NCBI GenBank assembly: GCA_003601795.1
Contig: PIXU01000229.1
Span: forward strand, 1-9,589
Source: Candidatus Methanophagales archaeon
GTDB lineage: Archaea; Halobacteriota; Syntropharchaeia; Alkanophagales; Methanospirareceae
Reading direction: 5' to 3'
DNA: 9,589 nt
Under the pieces are notes generated by a model. It saw nothing but the letters and a program-made list of their open reading frames with translations, had not been told where the DNA came from and did not search any database. Made by a program: the position numbers and the translations under genes. Below are positions 1 to 4,939 of the stretch, one piece after another; position 1 is the stretch's first letter; each line of letters opens with the position of its first letter.

Positions 1-258
1 GGTTAAAGCTATCGCATTGAATCTACATGTCTCTTCGCATATTCCGCACTCGGTACACAGCGTTTTATCCATAACGGCAACTTTCAGTCCTTTAAACTCC
101 TCCTGCTCTATGATTTCCGGATGCAACAGCAGATGAAGGTCTGGTGCGTCCACATCGCAGTCTGCAATGACTTTGTTCTCTGCAAGAGCGGCGAGTGAGG
201 CTACAAGTGTCGTTTTCCCCGTGCCTCCTTTTCCACTTATAACGGTTATCTGTTTCAA
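1..258 (-). CDS. MinD/Mrp-like P-loop ATPase with inserted ferredoxin domain (partial)
   Basis: The gene enters from the left edge; its first 86 codons are visible and the C-terminus is outside the window. The start is a TTG: an in-frame stop at 277-279 rules out any upstream ATG, and an AGGA lies about six bases before it. A GTG one codon earlier (261) is possible but too close to AGGA. Residues 9-16 are GKGGTGKT, the deviant Walker A of the MinD/NifH (SIMIBI) class; DCDVDAPDLH (33-42) follows as the second conserved block. Residues 68-78 read CTECGICEETC, the first [4Fe-4S] motif of the ferredoxin typically inserted in the archaeal 'MinD superfamily P-loop ATPase with ferredoxin' family. 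Such proteins are thought to act in Fe-S or metallocofactor handling in the cytoplasm. It is the last visible gene of the minus-strand operon, 18 nt after the 52-aa gene. Substrate unknown. Confidence 0.9.
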   Translation of the reverse strand, partial: MKQITVISGKGGTGKTTLVASLAALAENKVIADCDVDAPDLHLLLHPEIIEQEEFKGLKVAVMDKTLCTECGICEETCRFNAIALT

Positions 259-276
259 CACTTTTCCTTTTTCATT

Positions 277-435
277 TCATCGCATTGCGCACTTTTTCGG
301 CTGAGCAGCTATTACTTCATCCATATAGCAATCCTCACACAGCTTAACGCCCTCAAACTCGTAAACATCTCCTGATATCGGCTTGCCACATTTTCCGCAT
401 TTCACATTTATGTTTGTCTTAACGCTCTTTTCCAT
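277..435 (-). CDS. 52-aa double-CxxC zinc-finger-like small protein
   Basis: ATG to TGA, 52 residues. Cysteines sit at 13/16 (CGKC) and 33/36 (CEDC) with a Gly/Val spacer, a treble-clef or LIM-like arrangement for one Zn or one Fe site; a fifth Cys is at 49. The sequence between the pairs, KPISGDVYEFEGVKLCEDC, resembles short zinc fingers in which the second pair starts a helix. There is no strong Shine-Dalgarno; a TATAAAT-like run lies about 15 bases upstream. It lies between the ferredoxin and the MinD-like ATPase with short gaps (21 and 18 nt), so it is almost surely co-transcribed. A role as metal-binding adaptor for the cluster is inferred from context only. I do not recognise a named family. 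Confidence 0.8.
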   Translation of the reverse strand: MEKSVKTNINVKCGKCGKPISGDVYEFEGVKLCEDCYMDEVIAAQPKKCAMR

Positions 436-456
436 TTTTAACGTTTATTTATACAC

Positions 457-771
457 TTACAACTCTTCGATACTTCTTTCCATCTCTCCAAGTTGCGCCC
501 TTATCCCTTTTAGCTGCGCTTTTATCTCATCCAAATCCCCTTCCTCTTCTCGCTGTAAAATTGGGAACGAATAGGGAACTATTCTAATCGCTCCTCGCGG
601 GCAAGTCCTCACGCAGATAGCGCAGCAGATGCACCTGTTGAAATCTACTACTGCTTTTTTATCCGCAATCCTAATTGCACCCGTCCCGCAAACTTCGGTG
701 CATTTCCCACACCCTACACATAGGTCTTCATCAACAAATGCCTTCCATATTAATAGCGATGGTTGTTGCAT
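457..771 (-). CDS. 2[4Fe-4S] ferredoxin with C-terminal coiled coil
   Basis: 104 residues. The first cluster motif is C18-x2-C21-x2-C24-x3-C28 and the second C47-x2-C50-x2-C53-x3-C57-Pro, the standard pattern of bacterial-type low-potential ferredoxins (Fer4 domain, about residues 10-63). After residue 74 the protein continues with a charged heptad segment (EEEGDLDEIKAQLKGIRAQL, ending MERSIEEL) predicted to be a coiled coil; ordinary ferredoxins of 55-65 residues lack this. The same type of tail ends the DUF5320-like and NifX-like proteins of this operon, suggesting docking between them. Function: soluble electron carrier, probably feeding the cluster-carrier proteins around it. No Shine-Dalgarno is evident before the ATG, and a T-rich stretch precedes the gene. 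Confidence 0.93.
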   Translation of the reverse strand: MQQPSLLIWKAFVDEDLCVGCGKCTEVCGTGAIRIADKKAVVDFNRCICCAICVRTCPRGAIRIVPYSFPILQREEEGDLDEIKAQLKGIRAQLGEMERSIEEL

Positions 772-777
772 AGCGCT

Positions 778-798
778 CTAAAAAAATAAAAAAGAGAA
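778..798 (-). terminator. T-rich tract inside the operon
   Basis: Read on the minus strand, this gap after the 55-aa gene holds CTCT, T6, A, T7 and AGAG. Archaeal RNA polymerase can terminate on such U-runs, so this may attenuate transcription into the ferredoxin gene. The CTCT/AGAG ends could close a weak stem. Low certainty: the following genes lack an obvious promoter of their own. Confidence 0.3.
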
Positions 799-834
799 AG
801 AAAGAGCGGATTTACCCTCTTGCTTTCCCCTATC

Positions 835-1002
835 CTACTTGCAAAAGGCGCAACTGCTACCAGAAGCACCGATATCTGCTGCCATACTGTTCTCCTCGTA
901 TAGCTTTGACCAGCACTCCTGGCAAACCATAATGCGTCCAAGCTCTTTGTGGTCTGCTTCCATTCTACTCCCTTCTTTTCCACACAGTTCGCATTTACCC
1001 AT
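835..1002 (-). CDS. 55-aa three-CxxC small metal-binding protein
   Basis: ATG to TAG, 55 residues, with a good GGGAGGAG ribosome site about six bases upstream. It has three CxxC pairs: C4-E-L-C7 at the N-terminus, C27-Q-E-C30 in the middle and C51-A-F-C54 at the very C-terminus, plus His18. The first two pairs are spaced like a small zinc ribbon/treble clef (MGKCELCGKEG, then VCQECW). The terminal CAFCK motif is after a Gly/Ser-rich linker and could be a redox-active or metal-transfer tail. Antisense-overlapping longer frames exist but have no family features. It lies between the DUF5320-like gene and the ferredoxin gene. Function unknown; a metal-binding accessory of the operon is the likeliest role. 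Confidence 0.82.
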   Translation of the reverse strand: MGKCELCGKEGSRMEADHKELGRIMVCQECWSKLYEENSMAADIGASGSSCAFCK

Positions 1003-1046
1003 TTTGTTCTCCTCCCGTTTCTAATTAACTCCTTTCTCTCCAAACT

Positions 1047-1370
1047 TTACTTGCTCAGTTCTTCCAATCGCTTCTTTATCTGCTCTAACTGGTCACCAAG
1101 CATCTTCGCCTGCGATTCAAGCATAGAAATCTCCTGTTCTTTTGGCATTGCTGGCATGCCCATTGGTGCTGGTGCAACCGGCGCGCCTGTCGGCACTTGC
1201 TGCTGTATCCAGGAAGCAAACTGCGGCATTTGTCCTGTTTGGGCGAGATACTGTGCACCTGGCGGCATTCCCGTTGGGCTTCTTCCTACCCAGCCTGGCG
1301 AGTATCCAAATCGCATCCAGCCTGGCAAACCAGTCATATAATACATGTTTCTCCATCTATTTCCTCCCAT
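1047..1370 (-). CDS. DUF5320-like Pro/Met-rich protein with C-terminal coiled coil
   Basis: 107 residues from the ATG at 1370, chosen because a strong GGAGGTGA lies about ten bases upstream; a TTG eight codons earlier lies within that ribosome-site region and is unlikely. The N-terminal part (1-35) is Gly/Trp/Arg-rich (GGNRWRNMYYMTGLPGWMRFG), the middle (36-78) is Pro/Gln/Met-rich and probably disordered, and residues 79-107 form a heptad coiled coil ending LEQIKKRLEELSK. This layout matches the DUF5320 family, which occurs next to NifX/NifB-type dinitrogenase cofactor proteins in anaerobes. The tail is nearly the same as that of the NifX-like protein upstream (EEVKKRIEELKKR). Likely role: partner or scaffold for the metallocluster carriers; no catalytic residues visible. 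Confidence 0.8.
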   Translation of the reverse strand: MGGNRWRNMYYMTGLPGWMRFGYSPGWVGRSPTGMPPGAQYLAQTGQMPQFASWIQQQVPTGAPVAPAPMGMPAMPKEQEISMLESQAKMLGDQLEQIKKRLEELSK

Positions 1371-1399
1371 TTTTTTCTTTTCACCTCCTAACAATCTTT

Positions 1400-1603
1400 T
1401 TACGGTCTTGTCATTTTAGACCCACATTTTGGGCAAGTTTGCTGATAGCATGACACCCCAGCTTGATGTGGCATCGTATATCCACAATTTGGGCATCGGC
1501 AGTCCCCGCCGGGGCCCAATCCGCTGCCACCCCCTCTCCCTTGCCCTTGACCTCCTCGTCCTATCCCTTGACCTCTTCCTTTTCCTCTACCCATGCCACT
1601 CAT
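1400..1603 (-). CDS. Gly/Arg-rich N-terminus plus zinc ribbon, 67 aa
   Basis: 67 residues. Residues 1-34 are a low-complexity GRGxG tract (MGRGKGRGQGIGRGGQGQGR and on), followed by a zinc ribbon: C35-R-C37-P-N-C40-G, then HQAGVSC52, then C57-P-K-C60-G near the end. The CPNCGY...PHQ.GV.C...CPKCG pattern is widespread in small proteins encoded beside NifX-like genes in anaerobic archaea and bacteria. Its ribosome site, GGGAGGTG, lies in the last codons of the gene upstream, and the two genes are one base apart, so translation is probably coupled. It probably binds one Zn; involvement in cofactor or electron-carrier assembly is inferred from neighbours. Confidence 0.88.
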   Translation of the reverse strand: MSGMGRGKGRGQGIGRGGQGQGRGGGSGLGPGGDCRCPNCGYTMPHQAGVSCYQQTCPKCGSKMTRP

Positions 1604-1604
1604 T

Positions 1605-1832
1605 TTATCTTATCCACCTCCCGTAGGAATACGGATAGGAGTAGCCATAATATGGCACGGGATATATCCCTGGAGCTGGGGCTATTGGTCCATGCATTCC
1701 TGTCCACCACCATCTGGGAAGCCATGGAAAATTCCTGCAGAATGGATACGGGTTGCCCATTCCCATGCCTCTTCCGGGTCCGAAGCCAGACCAAAAACCT
1801 CTTCCAAATCCTATTCTTCTTCCTCTTGCCAT
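1605..1832 (-). CDS. Gly/Arg- and aromatic-rich 75-aa protein
   Basis: 75 residues with three compositional zones: a GFGRGF-type N-terminus (GRRIGFGRGFWSGFGPGRGM), a Trp/Pro centre (FPWLPRWWWTGMHG) and a Tyr-rich C-terminus (YPVPYYGYSYPYSYGRW). A single Cys (32). The GFGRGF repeats recall the N-terminal half of DUF5320-family proteins, but here there is no coiled coil. GAGGTGAT about six bases before the ATG overlaps the end of the NifX-like gene, so the two are translationally coupled. The coding frame is supported by exact fitting between the flanking genes (6 nt and 1 nt gaps). Function unknown; aromatic/Gly-rich composition suggests a disordered binding partner. Confidence 0.75.
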   Translation of the reverse strand: MARGRRIGFGRGFWSGFGPGRGMGMGNPYPFCRNFPWLPRWWWTGMHGPIAPAPGIYPVPYYGYSYPYSYGRWIR

Positions 1833-1838
1833 TTTACA

Positions 1839-2456
1839 TCACCTCTTTTTAAGTTCTTCTATCCTTTTCTTCACTTCTTCCAAATCTTTCTCCAATCTAC
1901 TTGCCATGCTCGATAGCTGTTCGATTTCTTCTTCTTTTGTTTTTGGTGCTATTGGTGCCTGCGGCGCTTGTGCTTGTGGCTGCATTGGTTGCTGCATACC
2001 AAGTCCCATACCTCTACCCATGCCCATGCCACGCCCTCTACCGCCGCCTCGTCCGCCGCCCATGCCCATTCCGCCGCCTGCGCCTACGCCAGCACCCATT
2101 CCCGCGTGAGTGGCGACTGTTGAAATTCCCGCCTCACTCAGTCTACCAGTTTTATACATCTCAACTGCTTCTTGCACTGTGCCATATGCGCCCGTTGCAA
2201 TTTTCACACCGGCTGCGGAAAGCACCTGAAAAGCATTTGGACCTATATTTCCCGATATAAGCACATCTACTCCTTTATTCACGACTGTCTGCGCCGCTTG
2301 AATCCCTGCTCCACCTGGCGCAGCAATAGCTTCGTTTGCCATCGCTTCGAACGCCATCGTATCAGAATCAACGAACACGAAGTATTGGCACCTTCCAAAC
2401 CTCGGGTCTACCTGTGCATTCAAATTTCCTGCCGTTGCGGTTACGCATATCTTCAT
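1839..2456 (-). CDS. NifX/NifB-type iron-molybdenum cofactor-binding domain fused to Gly/Met linker and coiled coil
   Basis: 205 residues from the ATG at 2456, which has AAAGGAG nine bases upstream and begins with the family's usual MKICVTA; a start 13 codons earlier would add a Lys-rich stretch and is rejected. Residues 1-107 match the dinitrogenase iron-molybdenum cofactor fold (PF02579): VDPRFGRCQYF (16-26), GAGIQAAQTVVNKGVDVLISG (49-69), IGPNAFQVLSAAGVKI. Family members bind Fe-S or Fe-Mo clusters, and many are not linked to nitrogen fixation; no nif genes are visible here. Residues 115-155 are a Gly/Met/Arg linker, 156-172 Gln/Pro/Ala, and 173-205 a coiled coil, so this appears to be a NifX plus DUF5320-type fusion. 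Cys4 and Cys23 are the only cysteines. Probable job: cytoplasmic metallocluster carrier docking its operon partners through the tail. Confidence 0.92.
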   Translation of the reverse strand: MKICVTATAGNLNAQVDPRFGRCQYFVFVDSDTMAFEAMANEAIAAPGGAGIQAAQTVVNKGVDVLISGNIGPNAFQVLSAAGVKIATGAYGTVQEAVEMYKTGRLSEAGISTVATHAGMGAGVGAGGGMGMGGGRGGGRGRGMGMGRGMGLGMQQPMQPQAQAPQAPIAPKTKEEEIEQLSSMASRLEKDLEEVKKRIEELKKR

Positions 2457-2501
2457 CCCTTTTTTCTCCTTTCCCTTTTTGCTTTTTTCTTTCACTACCT
2501 A

Positions 2502-2519
2502 TATGAATATATATTCATA
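2502..2519. promoter_or_regulatory. 18-bp perfect palindrome at the promoter of the NifX-like gene
   Basis: TATGAATATATATTCATA is a perfect 18-bp inverted repeat with no spacer, 46 bases before the NifX-like start codon. Its AT core could serve as TATA box (predicted start near 2480, short leader), and AAATATTTA just upstream on the minus strand (about 2523-2531) is an alternative. Symmetric TGAAT...ATTCA elements over core promoters are typical of dimeric winged-helix repressors (for example ArsR/SmtB type), so metal- or redox-sensitive control is plausible but inferred. Confidence 0.55.
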
Positions 2520-2565
2520 ATTATGTAAATATTTATTTGTCATTGGGATTTAATCTCCTTTTTTA

Positions 2566-3630
2566 TTACTTCATCTGTTCCATCAACTTCTTCCTCCTCC
2601 CCTTCTCTGCAATCCCTGCTTCCTTCTTCTCTTTCATTAACCTGTGTATCAAATCCACACCAGACTTGTCCATTGGCTTTGCTTCTATATATCCACGCTC
2701 CAGAGCACCCTCAAATACCTCCTTCCCGAAATCCGTGCGAACTATAACCGATGACTTACCTTCAGGTGTGCCGTTATTTCCAACGCTTATGTCAGAAAAC
2801 AGCCCGGCGAAATCTTCACATACCTTGCAACCATCTCGCTTATACTCCCCTATCTTGTCAATTCCCGTACTTAGCAGCTCTTTCTCTCCTGCATACACGT
2901 GTAAAACATCCTCGCTAATCTGCAATTTTGTTATATCGCTAATATCAACACCATGCTCATGTTCAAGATATCCCTTCATTAGCTTTTCATACGAATAACT
3001 GCCCAGACAAAACAGGCCTATTCTCAACTTTATATGGGATGAAAAGTTGTGCGCATTATGCGTACCTCGCCCTACAACGAGCATCTTTTCATACGATGAC
3101 ATCGCGCATGGCGTTCCTACCAGAGCGACACTCCACAGGTCGTACTTCAAAATGGCATCTGCTATACCGGTCAGCGTTGCCGCAGGCGTATATTTGCTGC
3201 CCGCACCCTTTATCAATCCCGCCTTATCCATCGCCACTTGCACCTCCGGTTTCCATTCCCCTTTATCTGCAACGGTTATACACCCTTCCACTATCGCATC
3301 TTCGAGAGCATAGGCTAATAGCGAAGTAACCGCACCTCCATCCTGGCAAGCCTTCCTTATCTCCTCGTCTGTACTGACAACCTCATACATCTCCTCAAAT
3401 CCTTCCCTCAATGCTGGTTTCTCCACCCGTGGGCATTGATAATAACAGTATCCACAATCCGGTGGACACTGTTGTCCTTCTCTTATCACTGGTCTCTCTT
3501 CAGAAAAGTCTACGCTGAGATAGCCGTAATCGAGCAATCTACACGTAGCGACACAGCCACCACAAAGCGCACATTTTCCCGTTTCTACCACTTCTCTCTC
3601 CAAATCCCCAAAATCTCTCTTCTCTTCCAT
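2566..3630 (-). CDS. FrhB/FdhB-like coenzyme F420 hydrogenase/dehydrogenase beta-subunit family protein
   Basis: 354 residues, starting MEEKRDFG after GAGAGGGAT. Residues 20-30 (CALCGGCVATC) and 55-66 (C-x3-C-x2-C-x3-C) supply eight cysteines for two [4Fe-4S] clusters. QDGGAVTSLLAYALE (96-110) and VGTPCA (171-176) are signatures of the FrhB family's FAD/F420 domain; C208 and the C268-x2-C271 pair, followed by DFAGLFSDISVG (273-284), are also family-typical. FrhB-type subunits exchange hydride between F420H2 and FAD and pass electrons through Fe-S clusters to a partner. No hydrogenase or formate dehydrogenase catalytic subunit is adjacent, so this is one of the stand-alone paralogs used to couple F420 to other redox enzymes. 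Here the neighbours are ferredoxin and metallocluster carriers, separated by a 109-nt gap with its own promoter. Ferredoxin:F420 exchange is a reasonable guess; the physiological partner is unknown. Confidence 0.93.
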   Translation of the reverse strand: MEEKRDFGDLEREVVETGKCALCGGCVATCRLLDYGYLSVDFSEERPVIREGQQCPPDCGYCYYQCPRVEKPALREGFEEMYEVVSTDEEIRKACQDGGAVTSLLAYALEDAIVEGCITVADKGEWKPEVQVAMDKAGLIKGAGSKYTPAATLTGIADAILKYDLWSVALVGTPCAMSSYEKMLVVGRGTHNAHNFSSHIKLRIGLFCLGSYSYEKLMKGYLEHEHGVDISDITKLQISEDVLHVYAGEKELLSTGIDKIGEYKRDGCKVCEDFAGLFSDISVGNNGTPEGKSSVIVRTDFGKEVFEGALERGYIEAKPMDKSGVDLIHRLMKEKKEAGIAEKGRRKKLMEQMK

Positions 3631-3768
3631 TTTTTATCCCTCTCTATTTCTCGACTCTATCTTCCTTAATTTTAGTTTGTTTTAAGAAAACAAGAAAGAA
3701 CTTATTTTGTTTACCGGGCTAATTTTAGCATTGCTCTTGTTTGATGCCATGAAAAATATACTTCCCTG

Positions 3769-3921
3769 AAGCACATATTAGTGCTTTGTTGGGTCGGCGG
3801 GTAAGCCATTAAGCCCTATGGTCGCGAGAGACCCAGAGGTTGATTGGCTGCCCCATTTACGACCCGGCATAGTGGGCTACGAACCCGGATAGGTGGATGT
3901 CGTATATCCCCTGCCCAACAA
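3769..3921. other. Folded non-coding block, possible structural RNA or mobile-element end
   Basis: AAGCAC (3769-3774) and GTGCTT (3781-3786) form a 6-bp hairpin with an ATATTA loop. Immediately after, TTGTTGGG (3786-3793) is exactly complementary to CCCAACAA (3914-3921) and encloses about 120 nt that is GC-richer than its surroundings. Inside are a GGTC/GACC hairpin with a GCGAGA loop (3820-3833) and two near-copies of ACCCGG (3862-3867, 3883-3888) around a GGG...CCC stem. No convincing protein is encoded on either strand. It directly abuts the transposase remnant at 3928, on its 5' side, where IS110-group elements carry their bridge-RNA region; alternatively it is a small non-autonomous element with inverted ends. 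Neither is proven. Confidence 0.35.
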
Positions 3922-3927
3922 CGAATA

Positions 3928-4424
3928 AACTGGTATCCTGTGTGCGACTTTCTTGAAGAGCGAGGTATAGAGATGGTGTTGTCACACCCGAGCAAGACGA
4001 GGATAATTGCAGAGGGAAAGATAAAGACGGACAGGATAGACAGTAAGAACCTTGCAAAGTTACTGAGAGCGGATTTCCTACCGCGGTCATACATACCGAG
4101 CAAAGAGATAAGAGACTGCGAAGCATTTTGATCAAACTTTCCTAAAGTTTGAATAGAGAACTGCTGAGACTACGAGTACAACTTGGAAAGGACAGAACGG
4201 TGGTAAAGAATCGGATACACGCGTTGATGGCAAAAAATGGCGTGAAGCATGAATTCAGTGATCTCTTCGGTGTAGAAGGAAGGATTTTTTTGAAGGAGAT
4301 AGAGCTAGCGGAATCGTAGCGAATTGCACTTGACGTGCTCTTGCGACAGTTAGAATCCGGAGATAAAGAGGTAGAATACGTGCAGAAGCGGATAGCCATA
4401 GTTGCAAAGGGGATGAAGTGGTAG
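3928..4424 (+). pseudogene. IS110-family transposase remnant (DEDD type), truncated and disrupted
   Basis: Translation from 3928 gives NWYPVCDFLEERGIEMVLSH, then PSKTRIIAEGKIKTDRIDSK and LLRADFLPRSYIPSKEIRD, the characteristic stretch of IS110/IS1111 recombinases, including the TDxxDS catalytic-aspartate block. After 4116 the frame breaks; homology resumes two frames over at 4155 with RELLRLRVQLGKDRTVVKNR and continues to ALDVLLRQLESGDKEVEYVQ before a TAG at 4422. The N-terminal 50-60 residues with the first Asp and Glu of the DEDD set are missing, the C-terminal serine-containing domain is missing, about 35 nt are inserted at 4117-4154, and an in-frame TAG is present at 4317. It cannot make an active enzyme. 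It marks an old insertion event between the redox operon and the radical SAM gene. Confidence 0.88.
4133..4151. repeat. Small hairpin insertion inside the transposase remnant
   Basis: CAAACTTT, loop CCT, AAAGTTTG: a perfect 8-bp stem. A second palindrome, TTTGATCAAA, overlaps its left arm. It lies within the roughly 35 extra bases (4117-4154) that interrupt the IS110 reading frame between the conserved IRD and RELLRLR blocks, so it arrived after the transposase. It looks like a REP-type palindromic repeat; copy number elsewhere in the genome is unknown. Confidence 0.6.
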
Positions 4425-4652
4425 CATAGAATGGATTTTATCGATGTTGTAAAAGTACCTGAGCTAAGAAGAAGTATTCTTCATTTCTTTCTATTTTGCT
4501 TCTCTTTTTAGTGAGGAAAAAGATGAGGCATTCGCTTCGTCATCTTGAAATTGCTTTCTCCTGAATTGCATCTCCCTTTACTTTCTTTTCCTATGCTTCT
4601 GACTTGATATTCTGTAATCACAGGGTCATAAATAATAAAAATCGAGAAAAAA
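4425..4652. other. Non-coding stretch after the transposase remnant
   Basis: I see no credible gene on either strand here. The only local structure is an imperfect hairpin, AAGATGA (4520-4526) with TCATCTT (4540-4546) around GGCATTCGCTTCG. The stretch is otherwise T-rich and of low complexity and may be the decayed right part of the IS110 element. No terminal repeat pair or target duplication could be matched across the remnant. Confidence 0.4.
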
Positions 4653-4670
4653 CAGAAAAGCTTAAATATA
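4653..4670 (+). promoter_or_regulatory. Archaeal BRE/TATA promoter
   Basis: CAGAAAAG (BRE-like) is followed by CTTAAATATA (TATA box), predicting a start near 4695. The closest plus-strand gene is the radical SAM gene at 4940, giving a leader of about 245 nt that contains the MITE-like repeat. The motif is very similar to the one at 6565 (shared GAAAAGCTT core), supporting both as real promoters of this organism. Confidence 0.6.
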
Positions 4671-4732
4671 CAGAAGCTGTCGAAAAATATGGGGAAGATT
4701 TTTTCATAGGTGGGGCTTTAACAGAATAAGGT

Positions 4733-4845
4733 AACCACAAGATCACACGGATTTACACGAGAAAACGAGAAGATGGAAGACGCTAGAGAACAGAAGTCTA
4801 TTTTCTATGTCTTCAGATTTCTGGTCTTGTGATAATCTCGTGGTT
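4733..4845. repeat. MITE-like 113-bp imperfect inverted repeat
   Basis: The ends pair exactly (AACCAC at 4733-4738 with GTGGTT at 4840-4845), followed by imperfectly matched AAGAT/ATCTC and ATCACA/TTGTGAT segments, and an inner pairing of GAAGAC (4776-4781) with GTCTTC (4808-4813). The left arm, with its ACACGGATTTACACGAGAAA wording, resembles degenerate dispersed repeats common in prokaryotic intergenic regions. No protein is encoded. It sits between promoter and start codon of the radical SAM gene and would form a long hairpin in its leader. Confidence 0.6.
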
Positions 4846-4939
4846 TTTTATTTTTGGTTAGGTTAACTTCAAAAACCGAATGTTTTTTGGGAATGTTATT
4901 TGTATATCTAACAACACTTTTTTCTTTTTAGAAGGATAT

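Noticed and set aside
750..1043. 97-codon minus-strand frame across the 55-aa gene
   Set aside because: It has no conserved motif and would overlap the ferredoxin start; the alternative frame has a strong ribosome site and three CxxC motifs.
1839..2456. Nitrogen-fixation locus
   Set aside because: The NifX-type fold occurs in many non-fixing anaerobes; no nifH, D, K, E, N or B signature is present in the window.
383..2528. Many plus-strand open frames of 60-130 codons opposite the minus-strand small-protein operon
   Set aside because: They are Ser/Pro/Phe-rich mirror translations of the Gly- and Lys/Glu-rich minus-strand genes, lack ribosome sites and have no domain features; the minus-strand frames carry Cys motifs and recognised families.
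3790..3921. Possible tRNA, because of GGTTCGTAGCC-like wording on the minus strand
   Set aside because: No 7-bp acceptor stem, anticodon arm or D-loop consensus could be fitted.
3816..4103. 95-codon minus-strand frame with a hydrophobic patch
   Set aside because: It is antisense to the clear IS110 transposase homology and has no ribosome site.
3631..4939. CRISPR array or complete insertion sequence
   Set aside because: No regularly spaced direct repeats were found, and no matching terminal repeats or target duplications flank the IS110 remnant.
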